NCBI RefSeq assembly: GCF_963674635.1
Contig: NZ_OY771475.1
Location: 2,976,001-3,040,000, forward strand
Direction: 5' to 3'
DNA length: 64,000 nucleotides
Source of the DNA: Breoghania sp.
GTDB lineage: Bacteria > Pseudomonadota > Alphaproteobacteria > Rhizobiales > Stappiaceae
Positions 25,277-33,900 of this stretch are shown here, piece by piece. Position 1 is the first letter of the stretch. Each line of letters begins with the position of its first letter. Under the pieces are notes generated by a model. That model saw nothing but the letters and a program-made list of their open reading frames with translations. It searched no databases and was not told the DNA's origin. Made by a program: the position numbers and the translations under genes.

Positions 25277-25972
25277 TCACCGGCGCAGGGCGTTCGCGGA
25301 CCGCCTGGCAATCCTGCCAGCTGCCCTCTTGTGCAGATGAACCATGAAAACGGTGCCGAAAATCGGGGCCAGAAGGTTCACGATGGGAATCGCCAGGACA
25401 CCCGCAATCACCAGGCCTGCGAGAAACACCTGCCCGCCATGCGCCTTGCGAAGAAGCCGGGCGTCGGGCGGCGGGGCGAATCTCATCGCGGCGAACTCGA
25501 AATACTCACGTCCGATCAGGTAGCCGTTCACCAGGAAGAAGGCGACAATGTTGATGCCGGGCACCAATAGCAGCAGCAAAGCGAAAAGATTGCCCAGAAG
25601 GACGACGCCCAGGAACTTGAGCGACAGGATGAGAGAGGGCACGAGCGGCATGGCCGTTCCCGGTCGGTCTTCGGGATAGTCGGCAGCCTCCACCTTTTCG
25701 GCGATCTCGTCTTGGAACAGCGCGATGAAAACCGCCGCGACCGGGGCGATCAGGAAGCCCAGACCTATGAACGCGCCCAGCCCCGTCACGATGCTCAGCG
25801 TGGTCTGCGCCCACGGATAGGCGGACAGATCGACAAAGTGGCCAATGGCCCATTCGATGGCGAACCACACCACGGCAAGCAGCGCCACGGTGATGCCGAG
25901 CGACTTCCACAGGATGACGCGGAAAGGAGGCGAGAGGACTTGCGCAAAGCTGCGTATGGCAAGAGATAGCAT
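25277..25972 (-). CDS. EI24/CysZ-like inner-membrane protein
   Basis: 231 residues with about four long hydrophobic segments (IALLAVVWFAIEWAIG type, GFLIAPVAAVFIALF, FLGVVLLGNLFALLLLLVPG, VFLAGLVIAGVLAIPIVNLLAPI). The order and the NGYLIGREYFEFAAMR motif fit the EI24 domain shared with the sulfate transporter CysZ. Whether it moves sulfate is unknown; no cys genes are close. The start at 25972 has AAGG upstream; the frame extends far upstream, but only this part is membrane-protein-like. Confidence 0.82.
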   Translation of the reverse strand: MLSLAIRSFAQVLSPPFRVILWKSLGITVALLAVVWFAIEWAIGHFVDLSAYPWAQTTLSIVTGLGAFIGLGFLIAPVAAVFIALFQDEIAEKVEAADYPEDRPGTAMPLVPSLILSLKFLGVVLLGNLFALLLLLVPGINIVAFFLVNGYLIGREYFEFAAMRFAPPPDARLLRKAHGGQVFLAGLVIAGVLAIPIVNLLAPIFGTVFMVHLHKRAAGRIARRSANALRR

Positions 25973-26664
25973 CGCGGGCCTTGTTGATCTGCGGAACGGT
26001 TCGGGGTGTGGACCGCTCACATAGGGAGCAAGGCGACGCGACACAAGCCATGGCCGCTCGCAGGCCATATCGGCGCGCCCCGCGGCTTTCGTGCGGCCGC
26101 ATTCGCGCACAGGTGCGGGAGATTTCGCGCGCCAGCTTCGCGATCGCCTCGCAAGACCCGACGATTGGCGCCAGCACACCGCCCGCCGCGCCTTGCGATT
26201 TGCCCGTAGGGACAGGCAGGCAAAGATCATTGAATAAAACGCTGGAAATCTGCGCGCTTGTCGGTCATATTCCGCGCGCATTCGGGACTGGAGCAGTCTC
26301 GATGCGAAAACCGGGCGCCGACGTGCATCCGGCTTGCCGCAATCGCGGCGGGCCTTGCAAACCCGGCGACGGAGAAAAAGCGGCAGGCCGGAAGGTTGCT
26401 TGTCCCGTGAAGGTTCACCTTTTCGGGGCTTTTCGTGCATCTTCCTTGCCCTGACCATGGCTTCAACCCTTGCCATGACGTCAGACCAAGCTTTCAGACC
26501 GTGCTGGACGACATCCCGGCACAGGCCTGAGGCCGAACCGCACAACACGTCAGGGCGTCTGGGGCGAACACCCCGTCGTACGGCGTGCGAGCAAAACCTG
26601 AAACGTCTGGGCACGGACAAGAAAACCGGGCGCGCGTTTCGCAACGATTGAAAAAGGACACACG
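25973..26664. other. Long intergenic region before rpsO
   Basis: 692 bases between the divergent EI24-like gene and rpsO. Open frames on both strands lack ribosome sites and protein-like composition. In many bacteria truB/rbfA precede rpsO; they are not here, so rpsO must have its own promoter inside this stretch. No clear operator, repeat or RNA recognised. Confidence 0.4.
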
Positions 26665-26934
26665 ATGTCGATCACCCCTGAGCGCAAGCAGGAACTGATC
26701 AAGGAATATGCGACCAAGGAAGGCGATACCGGTTCTGCCGAAGTGCAGGTCGCGGTCCTTTCCGAGCGCATCACCAACCTGACCGAGCACTTCAAGACCC
26801 ACGCGAAGGACAATCACTCCCGTCGTGGTCTGCTGAAGATGGTCAGCCAGCGTCGTCACCTGCTTGACTACGTCAAGGGCAAGGATGTGGAGCGCTATCA
26901 GAGCCTCATCCAGCGTCTCGGCCTGCGCCGCTAA
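26665..26934 (+). CDS. rpsO: 30S ribosomal protein S15
   Basis: 89 residues, exact family length. It starts MSITPERKQELIKEYA and ends RYQSLIQRLGLRR; it contains the rRNA-binding HSRRGLLKMVSQRR...LLDY motif. It organises the central domain of 16S rRNA. An AAAAAGGA site precedes the start. It sits upstream of pnp in the conserved rpsO-pnp order, separated by 445 bases holding hairpins. Confidence 0.99.
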   Translation: MSITPERKQELIKEYATKEGDTGSAEVQVAVLSERITNLTEHFKTHAKDNHSRRGLLKMVSQRRHLLDYVKGKDVERYQSLIQRLGLRR

Positions 26935-27379
26935 GGCTGCACGGCAACAGGCAGCGGGCCCGCGGGTCCGCTGCGGTCGTTTAGGGGCCTGACTTTGGCG
27001 CGGCGCGCATCTTTCGCCGCCCCGGCTTTTGGCCCCCAGCAAACGGAGTTCCCGGATCGGGGGCTCCTTCTTTCGCGCGGCAGCCCAACAGGCAAGCCCC
27101 GCACCGGGAGGCTCCCCTAACCCGGGCTCCCGACTACGAGCCATGGGGCGAGATCGCCGGATGCTTTTCACCCGCCTGTTGCGCGAGAAAAGCTTCTTGC
27201 CGTCTTGCCCATGGCTCTCAGCGACATCCCGGCCCGGACAGATGCCCTATGGCATGCCGGACCGGATACGAGAGGAAAACGACCGGCAGGCCGCGCGGAA
27301 TGCACCGCGCAGCACCGGACGATGACAGGGCCGCCCTCGGGAACCGTTCCCGACCGGGACCCTGGAAAGGACAAACCAT
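26935..27379. other. rpsO-pnp intergenic region
   Basis: 445 bases. A near-perfect 11-base stem (26951-26974, GCAGCGGGCCC with GGGTCCGCTGC) follows rpsO closely and may be an RNase III site or a weak terminator. A better terminator follows at 27045-27073. The remaining 300 bases would be the pnp leader, the region where PNPase autoregulates its own mRNA in enterics. No protein-coding signal found. Confidence 0.5.
27045..27073 (+). terminator. Candidate terminator between rpsO and pnp
   Basis: GGAGTTCCC (27045-27053) pairs with GGGGGCTCC (27059-27067) through 9 pairs including two G-T wobbles, with loop GGATC, followed by TTCTTT. It would terminate or attenuate rpsO transcripts ahead of pnp. 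Confidence 0.55.
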
Positions 27380-29497
27380 ATGTTTGATATCCAACGCGAA
27401 GAAATCGAGTGGGGCGGACGCCCGCTCATCCTGGAGACGGGCAAGGTTGCCCGTCAGGCCGACGGCGCCGTCATGGCGACGTATGGCGAGAGCAAGGTGC
27501 TGGCCACCGTTGTCTCCGCCCGCCAGCCGAAGCCGGGTTTCGATTTCTTCCCGCTGACCGTGAACTATCAGGAAAAGGCGTTCGCCGCCGGCAAGATCCC
27601 CGGTGGCTTCTTCAAACGTGAAGGCCGCCCCTCGGAGAACGAAACCCTCGTCTCCCGCCTGATCGACCGCCCGATCCGCCCGCTCTTTGCGGAAGGCTAC
27701 AAGAACGACACCCAGGTCATCATCACCGTGCTGAGCCACGACCTGGAGAACAACCCGGACATTCTCGCGATGGTCGCGGCCTCGGCTGCGCTGACGCTTT
27801 CCGGCGTGCCCTTCATGGGCCCGATCGGCGGCGCGCGCGTCGGCTACATTGACGGCGAGTACGTCCTCAACCCGATGATCGACGACCTGCCGGAGAGCAA
27901 GCTCGACCTCGTGGTCGCCGGTACGGCCGATGCCGTTCTGATGGTGGAATCGGAAGCCCAGGAGCTGAGCGAAGAAGTCATGCTCGGCGCGGTCATGTTC
28001 GGTCACCGCGAATTCCAGCCGGTCATCGACGCGATCATCCGCCTGGCCGAAAAGGCCGCCAAGGAGCCGCGCGAGCATATCGCGCCGTCCCATGACGAGC
28101 TCTACGCCAAGGTCAAGGAAATCGCTGAAGCCGATCTGTCCACCGCCTTCCTGATCGCCGACAAGGTCGAGCGTCAGAACGCGGTCGCTGCGTCCAAGGA
28201 CAAGGTCATGGCCGGCCTGATCGTGGAAGGCGACGAGAACGCGCCGGACAAGAATGTCGTGTCCGACCTGTTCAAGAAGCTTGAGGCCTCCATCGTTCGC
28301 GGCCGCATCCTCAACGAAGGGGCCCGTATCGACGGGCGTTCGCTGAACACGGTTCGTGCGATCGAGTCCGAGGTCGGCATCCTGCCGCGCGCCCACGGTT
28401 CCGCGCTCTTCACCCGCGGCGAGACCCAGGGTCTCGTGGTGGCGACGCTCGGCACCGGTGACGATGAGCAGTTCGTCGATGCCCTGACCGGCACCTACAA
28501 AGAACGCTTCATGCTGCACTACAACTTCCCGCCCTACTCCGTGGGCGAGACGGGCCGCATGGGCTCCCCGGGACGCCGCGAGATCGGCCACGGCAAGCTG
28601 GCATGGCGCGCGGTGCGTCCGATGCTTCCGGCCCATCACGACTTCCCCTACACGCTGCGCGTGGTGTCCGAAATCACCGAATCCAACGGTTCGTCCTCCA
28701 TGGCGACCGTCTGCGGCACCTCGCTGTCGCTGATGGATGCGGGCGTTCCGCTGACCCGTCCGGTGGCCGGCATCGCCATGGGCCTCGTGCTCGAAGGCGA
28801 GAAGTTTGCAGTGCTCTCCGACATTCTCGGCGACGAGGATCACCTCGGCGACATGGACTTCAAGGTGGCGGGTACCTCTGAGGGCGTTACCGCGCTCCAG
28901 ATGGACATCAAGATCGCCGGTATCACCGAGGAGATCATGAAGGTTGCGCTGGGCCAAGCCCAGGAAGGCCGCCTGCACATCCTCAACGAGATGGGCAAGG
29001 CGCTGGGTGAAGCCCGCACCGAGCTCGGCGAATTCGCCCCGCGCATCGAGGTGATCAAGATCGCGGTCGACAAGATCCGTGAAGTGATCGGCTCGGGCGG
29101 CAAGGTCATCCGCGAGATCGTGGAAAAGACCGGCGCGAAGATCGACATTGCCGACGACGGCACCATCAAGGTCGCCTCCTCCGACGGCAAGGCCATTCAG
29201 GCCGCCATCAACTGGATCAACTCCATCGCGGCCGAGCCGGAAGTGGGCATGATCTATGACGGCACGGTTGTGAAGACGGTCGATTTCGGCGCCTTCGTCA
29301 ACTTCTTCGGTGCCAAGGACGGCCTGGTCCACATTTCCCAGCTCGCCCCGCACAAGGTCGCCAAGACGACCGACGTCGTCAAGGAAGGCGACAAGGTCAA
29401 GGTCAAGCTCATGGGCTTCGACGACCGCGGCAAGGTTCGCCTCTCCATGAAGGTCGTCGACCAGGAGACCGGCGAGGAAATCAAGCAGGACGCCTAG
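27380..29497 (+). CDS. pnp: Polyribonucleotide nucleotidyltransferase (PNPase)
   Basis: 705 residues. Two RNase PH cores (about 10-220 and 310-540), with RMGSPGRREIGHGKLAWRA and the conserved DILGDEDHLGDMDFKVAGT holding the catalytic acidic residues. They are followed by a KH domain (IREVIGSGGKVIREIVEKTGAKI) and a C-terminal S1 domain (GTVVKTVDFGAFVNF...KDGLVHISQL). It degrades RNA 3'-5' using phosphate and is part of RNA turnover complexes. AAAGGA precedes the start. Full length with normal ends. Confidence 0.99.
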   Translation: MFDIQREEIEWGGRPLILETGKVARQADGAVMATYGESKVLATVVSARQPKPGFDFFPLTVNYQEKAFAAGKIPGGFFKREGRPSENETLVSRLIDRPIRPLFAEGYKNDTQVIITVLSHDLENNPDILAMVAASAALTLSGVPFMGPIGGARVGYIDGEYVLNPMIDDLPESKLDLVVAGTADAVLMVESEAQELSEEVMLGAVMFGHREFQPVIDAIIRLAEKAAKEPREHIAPSHDELYAKVKEIAEADLSTAFLIADKVERQNAVAASKDKVMAGLIVEGDENAPDKNVVSDLFKKLEASIVRGRILNEGARIDGRSLNTVRAIESEVGILPRAHGSALFTRGETQGLVVATLGTGDDEQFVDALTGTYKERFMLHYNFPPYSVGETGRMGSPGRREIGHGKLAWRAVRPMLPAHHDFPYTLRVVSEITESNGSSSMATVCGTSLSLMDAGVPLTRPVAGIAMGLVLEGEKFAVLSDILGDEDHLGDMDFKVAGTSEGVTALQMDIKIAGITEEIMKVALGQAQEGRLHILNEMGKALGEARTELGEFAPRIEVIKIAVDKIREVIGSGGKVIREIVEKTGAKIDIADDGTIKVASSDGKAIQAAINWINSIAAEPEVGMIYDGTVVKTVDFGAFVNFFGAKDGLVHISQLAPHKVAKTTDVVKEGDKVKVKLMGFDDRGKVRLSMKVVDQETGEEIKQDA

Positions 29498-29528
29498 GCC
29501 GTGGCCTTTCCCATTGCTTGAATGACGA

Positions 29529-29562
29529 CAAGGCCGGGGCAGCGATGCTCCGGCCTTTTTCT
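29529..29562 (+). terminator. Rho-independent terminator of pnp
   Basis: AAGGCCGGGGC (29530-29540) pairs with GCTCCGGCCTT (29547-29557, one wobble or mismatch), followed by TTTTCTT. It lies about 30 bases after the pnp stop. Confidence 0.88.
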
Positions 29563-29644
29563 TGAACCTTTTCGGCTCCAGGGTCACGGTTGCGATTCTG
29601 ATACCGCCCCGCCCCTTTCTTCCGCCCGCGTCTGTGATGGATAA

Positions 29645-30544
29645 ATGATGCGCCCAACCGTTCTTGTCGGTCGAGCCTTGAGTGTTGCGCTCGCCCTTGT
29701 GCTTCTCGCCTCGCCCGTTCTCGCTGCCCCCGCCCGCCTGCTCTTCGATGTCGGCCGGAACAAGCTGATCACGGCGGACAGCGTCGATACGCTGCGCCAG
29801 CCCGCCTCCCTCACCAAGCTGATGACGCTCTACCTCACCTTCGAGGCGCTGCGCGACGGGCGGCTGCACTGGAACGACCGCATCACCTTGTCGGCCAATG
29901 CGGAAAGCATGCCGCCCTACAAATTCGCCATCGGGGCTGGCAAGACCATCACCGTGCGCGAAGCGGTGAATGGGATGATCGTGATCTCCGCCAATGATGC
30001 CGCGGTGGCGATGGCCGAGCATCTGGGCGGGGATGTTCAGACCTTTGCCAGGACAATGACCGCGACTGCGCGACGTCTGGGCATGACCAGCACGACTTTC
30101 CTCAATCCGACAGGCCTGACCGATCCGAAACACCTGACGACCGCGCGGGACATGGCGACGCTGGCACTGGCGCTGATGCGCGACTTTCCCGACCAGTTCC
30201 CCTTGTTTTCGCAGAAATACATCGTCTTTCGCGGCATGAAGCTGCGCGGGCACAACTTCGTCATGAACCGGGTGCCCGCCGTCGATGGAATGAAGACCGG
30301 CTATACCAGCGCTTCCGGTTACAGCGTGGTGACCTCCGCCAAGCGCGGCAACACGCGGCTTATCGGGGTCATCATCGGGGCGGACAGTGCCGAGGAGCGC
30401 GACAAGACCATGGCCGCGATGATCGAGGCGCACCTGCCCGCGCCCGCGCCCGGCACCCCGCCGGACCTGCGCCTGCGCGACATCAAGGGACATGTTCCGC
30501 TCCCCCGCCCGCAGCCTCACAGGGGCGAGGGCACCCGACGCTAG
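29645..30544 (+). CDS. D-alanyl-D-alanine carboxypeptidase (peptidase S11)
   Basis: 299 residues. A signal peptide (ALSVALALVLLASPVLAAP) targets the periplasm. The penicillin-binding active-site triad is complete: SLTK (SxxK), SAND (SxN) and KTG in DGMKTGYTSASGY. It trims the terminal D-Ala of peptidoglycan stem peptides. The protein is shorter than DacA/C and lacks their C-terminal beta domain and amphipathic anchor; the tail is Pro/Arg-rich. Two adjacent ATGs are possible starts. Monocistronic, behind the pnp terminator. Confidence 0.9.
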   Translation: MMRPTVLVGRALSVALALVLLASPVLAAPARLLFDVGRNKLITADSVDTLRQPASLTKLMTLYLTFEALRDGRLHWNDRITLSANAESMPPYKFAIGAGKTITVREAVNGMIVISANDAAVAMAEHLGGDVQTFARTMTATARRLGMTSTTFLNPTGLTDPKHLTTARDMATLALALMRDFPDQFPLFSQKYIVFRGMKLRGHNFVMNRVPAVDGMKTGYTSASGYSVVTSAKRGNTRLIGVIIGADSAEERDKTMAAMIEAHLPAPAPGTPPDLRLRDIKGHVPLPRPQPHRGEGTRR

Positions 30545-30626
30545 AGCGCAGCGGTTGTCGTCAGCTGTCGATTTGAACGGAGAGGTTTGCCGGGGCCAAC
30601 CGAGCATGGAGCCACACCGTGGAGCC

Positions 30627-30755
30627 CATCCTTCGAGACACCCACCAAGGCGGGCTCCTCAGGATGAAGTTCCCGTGTCGATGGCTCCCCGGGATGCCCA
30701 CCGCAAGCACACCGTTCTCCTGAGGAGCGGTCGCAAGACCACGTCTCGAAGGATC
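30627..30755. repeat. Palindromic intergenic repeat element
   Basis: Nested inverted repeats: outer arms CATCCTTCGAGAC (30627-30639) and GTCTCGAAGGAT (30743-30754); inner arms CTCCTCAGGATGA and TCTCCTGAGGAG. The motifs are the same as in the short palindromic repeats I recall from intergenic regions of many alphaproteobacterial genomes. About 129 bases; no coding capacity. Only one copy is evident in this window. Confidence 0.65.
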
Positions 30756-30812
30756 GGCGGCTTTCCGCGAAGCCGCCGGCGCCCCCCCCCTGGATAAAGC
30801 GCTGTGCGCATG

Positions 30813-30852
30813 AAAAAGGGGCGCCCTGCATATGGCCGGACGCCCCTTTTCA
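30813..30852. terminator. Bidirectional terminator
   Basis: AAAAGGGGCG (30814-30823) and CGCCCCTTTT (30841-30850) are perfect 10-base arms with a 17-base loop; the A/T ends serve as T-runs on either strand. It serves the autotransporter gene (minus) and possibly the carboxypeptidase gene (plus). Confidence 0.75.
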
Positions 30853-30854
30853 TT

Positions 30855-30890
30855 TTCAGCTTCAGTTTCAGTTCCAGCTTCAGTTTCAAC
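30855..30890. repeat. Hexanucleotide tandem repeat
   Basis: Six imperfect copies of TTCAGY in a row, directly after the terminator and 70 bases from the autotransporter stop. Short and outside genes. Confidence 0.6.
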
Positions 30891-30959
30891 GTCGCATATC
30901 CGGCTGCAGCGCAAAAACGCTGGGCCGGACAACGGCCCGAAGGCGTTGCCCCCGCCCCC

Positions 30960-33900
30960 TCAGTTCAGCGGAACAGTGAGCTTCAGCTCGCCGGTCATGG
31001 CGTTGTAGTCCTCAGCACCGATGCCGTCATAGCTGCCATTGGCTTCCAGACGCACACCAGAGGGCATGCGCACATTAACGCCGAGTTCGGCCTTGGCGCG
31101 CATTTCCACGCCCGCTGCCGAGGTCGTCGCGGTGGAGCCATAGGTGTCGCGCTTGAAGTTCCAGATGCCGGTGAGCTTGGCGCGCGGCGCCACGAAGAAG
31201 CCGTTCGGCGTCTGATAGGTGTAGGAGACTTCCGGTCCGAAATCGAACTGGCCGACGCCGACGGTCTGCTCGGGGATATAGACACTCAGACTGTCGGTAT
31301 AGCCTTCCTGCGTTTCCTGCATATAGGCGACATTGGCGGAGGGACGGACGTTCCAGGCCCCGAAGCTCCAGTCACCGATCAGCCCGGCACGCACCAGCCA
31401 ACGGGTGGTGGTGAAGTCGTCGGTATAGGTGTTGAACGGGCTGATTTCGTTCGCCGACGTGCCCCAGGCAGCGCGGGTGTCGAAATACAGGTTGTCGGTC
31501 AGGCGCAGCGTCGCATAGGGACCGGCCATCCAGCCGACACCATTGGCGCTCGCCCCCAGCTCGGTGAAATCCTGATCGAGATAATCGAGCTGGAACAGTG
31601 CGCCGACGAGAACGCGATCCGTCACCAGATAGTCGGCACCGGCATGGAAGATCGCGAAAACGCCGTCGCTGTCTGTGCCGCCGCTATTGTCCTCAAACCA
31701 TGTGAAGGAGCCGCGGAACCAGACATCCCACAGGGTCTGCTCGGGCGGCAGGCCGGAGGGGTTGTTGGCGAAAACGCCGGAGGTGGCGATCATGGCGCGC
31801 TTGGCGGCATCCTCGGCCGCGTAAGCCGCCCGGATCTGCGAGACGGAGCTTTCGAAGGCCATGGCGACACCACCGCCCGCGCTTTGTGCCGCCGTCACAT
31901 CGAAAGGCGTGCCCGTGCCGCTGGCCCCGCCACCGAAGCGGTTCTTCAGACGGTCGATCCGGCGGTTCTGGCCGGGCTCATTGGACAGGATCATGTCCAC
32001 GCGCTTGTGCAGGAAGCGGTTGATCACTTCCGTCGTGCGCCCGCGGGAATTGGCCGTGGAAAAGACGCAAGAGATGGTCTCGCTCGCCTCCACCTGAAGA
32101 CTGACCGTGCCCGATCCGACATTCACCGACGTGTTCGTCGTGCCGCCGGTCTCGGTGCACGAGATGCTCGCCAGCCCGAAGCCATCCGGCATGCCGCTGG
32201 TGGGCAGGGTCAGGGTGTGGGACCCGACAATCACCGCAACGGCTGCCGCTGTGCCCGCCCCGTTGGTGGTGGTGATCGACAGTCCATTGAGGTTTGAATC
32301 GGAGGAAGTGAAGGCGAAGGTGCCATCCCCGCCGGCGGTGTTCACCGAAACGGTGACCGAGCCTTGATTCTGGACTGTCAGATTGACGTTGCGCACCTCG
32401 GTCGGAGGTCCGGAGGCACTGACATTGGTGAAAGTGACCGTGCCGCTATAAGGCGTCGCACTCGCCGTGAACCCGTTCGCCACGCTGGTGATGGAAACCG
32501 TCACCGTTGCCGTCGAACCGGCAGCGATGGTGCCCGAGGTCGCGGACAGGCCGATGAAGGTCTGGCTTGCGGCAACCGTGTAGCTGAGCGGGAAGGCGCC
32601 GGTGTTCGTCACGACATAGTCCATCGTGCCGGTGAAAGGCCCGCCGACCGCACCGCTGGTGTTGAAGTCGCCGCTCGTCACGGTGAACTGCGGCTGGTTG
32701 CCGACGGTCAGCGTATCGGACGCGGTGCCGACATTGGTCGAAACACCGTTGACCGCGGCGGTCATCGTGCCGGTGGTCATCGTGTATGACGCCGCAGTCG
32801 TGGCGAGCGGCACACTGACTTCCGCCACGACCGCGCAAGTGGCACCCGGTGTCAACGTGGCGTTGTTCAGCCGGATCGTGCCGGCTGTGGGCGCGGAGAT
32901 TGATCCGGAACAACTGTTGCTTTGGAGCGTATAGGTCGCGCCGGAAATGACCGCTGCGAGGTTGTGCTCGAAGGTGATCCCGGTAACCGAGGCGCTCGCA
33001 TCCGGATTGGTGATCGCGTAACGCGCGGTCACGATGCCGCCAGCGGGAATGGGATCATCGGTGAACTGCAGGGTGAAGTTCACGTTTTCCGCCGGGTTGC
33101 TGACCTGGAACGTATCGGTCACGGCGGGGGCGATCACCGCGCTGGTCTCGAAGAGGTCGCTGCTCGTGCTGCTGTAGGTCTGCGGCGGCGCGTTGGCGGG
33201 CACCGCGAGAGTGACCGTGAACTGGCAGGTGGCGGCCGGGGCGAGCGCGCCGCCGGTCAGCTGGAGCACGGAGGTGCCGCTCAGGGCCGATCCCGTGCCG
33301 CACGGATCGCTGGGCAGGGTACCGGTCGTGGCGAGGCCTGCAAGGGCAGCGTCGTAGTCATCGGTGAAGCGGATATCGCTCAGCGCACCGCCGCCGGAAG
33401 GACTCAGAATGGTGTAGGTCACCTGAAAGGTGCCGCCGGGGGCGACCGGATCGCCGGAAAAGCTCTTTTGCAGGGTCACTGTGGTCGGCGTGACGGTCAG
33501 CGTGTCACTGGCGGCGGGGACGGAGCCGGACGCAGCACCGATGGTCACGGCAACGTTGCTGGTGGTGTTGGTCTGGATACCCGGATTCGCGCCGCCCGGG
33601 ATCGCGACCGCGACGGAAAACGTACAGGACTGGCCCGCGGGCAGATTGGAGACGGTTGCGGAGAGGTTGGTCGTGCCCGACACCGACCATGTTCCGCCTC
33701 CGGCGCAGCTTCCCGAATCCGCTGTCGCAGTGGCGGCGAAGCCCAGCTGGCTCAAATCATCGGTGAAGCTCGCGCTGTCTATGGCGACCGTATTGACGGT
33801 GTTGTCGAGCACGAACTGAAGCGTAACCGTGCCGCCCGACTCCACCGGATCATCGGTGAAGCTCGTGGAGAAGGCGATGTTGTCGAAGGGGGACGCCACG

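Larger units (their letters stand above)
30545..30959. other. Intergenic region with palindromic repeat, bidirectional terminator and hexamer repeat
   Basis: 415 bases without a gene, between two convergent genes. It holds in order a repeat element (30627-30755), a terminator (30813-30852) and a six-copy hexamer repeat (30855-30890), each listed separately. Confidence 0.6.

Noticed and set aside
25981..26454. A plus-strand frame of 157 codons upstream of rpsO
   Set aside because: No ribosome site, Arg/Pro/Cys-rich composition, no recognisable fold. Treated as non-coding.
27218..30607. An 1129-residue open frame on the minus strand opposite pnp and the carboxypeptidase gene
   Set aside because: Same antisense effect; pnp and the carboxypeptidase have complete motifs on the plus strand.
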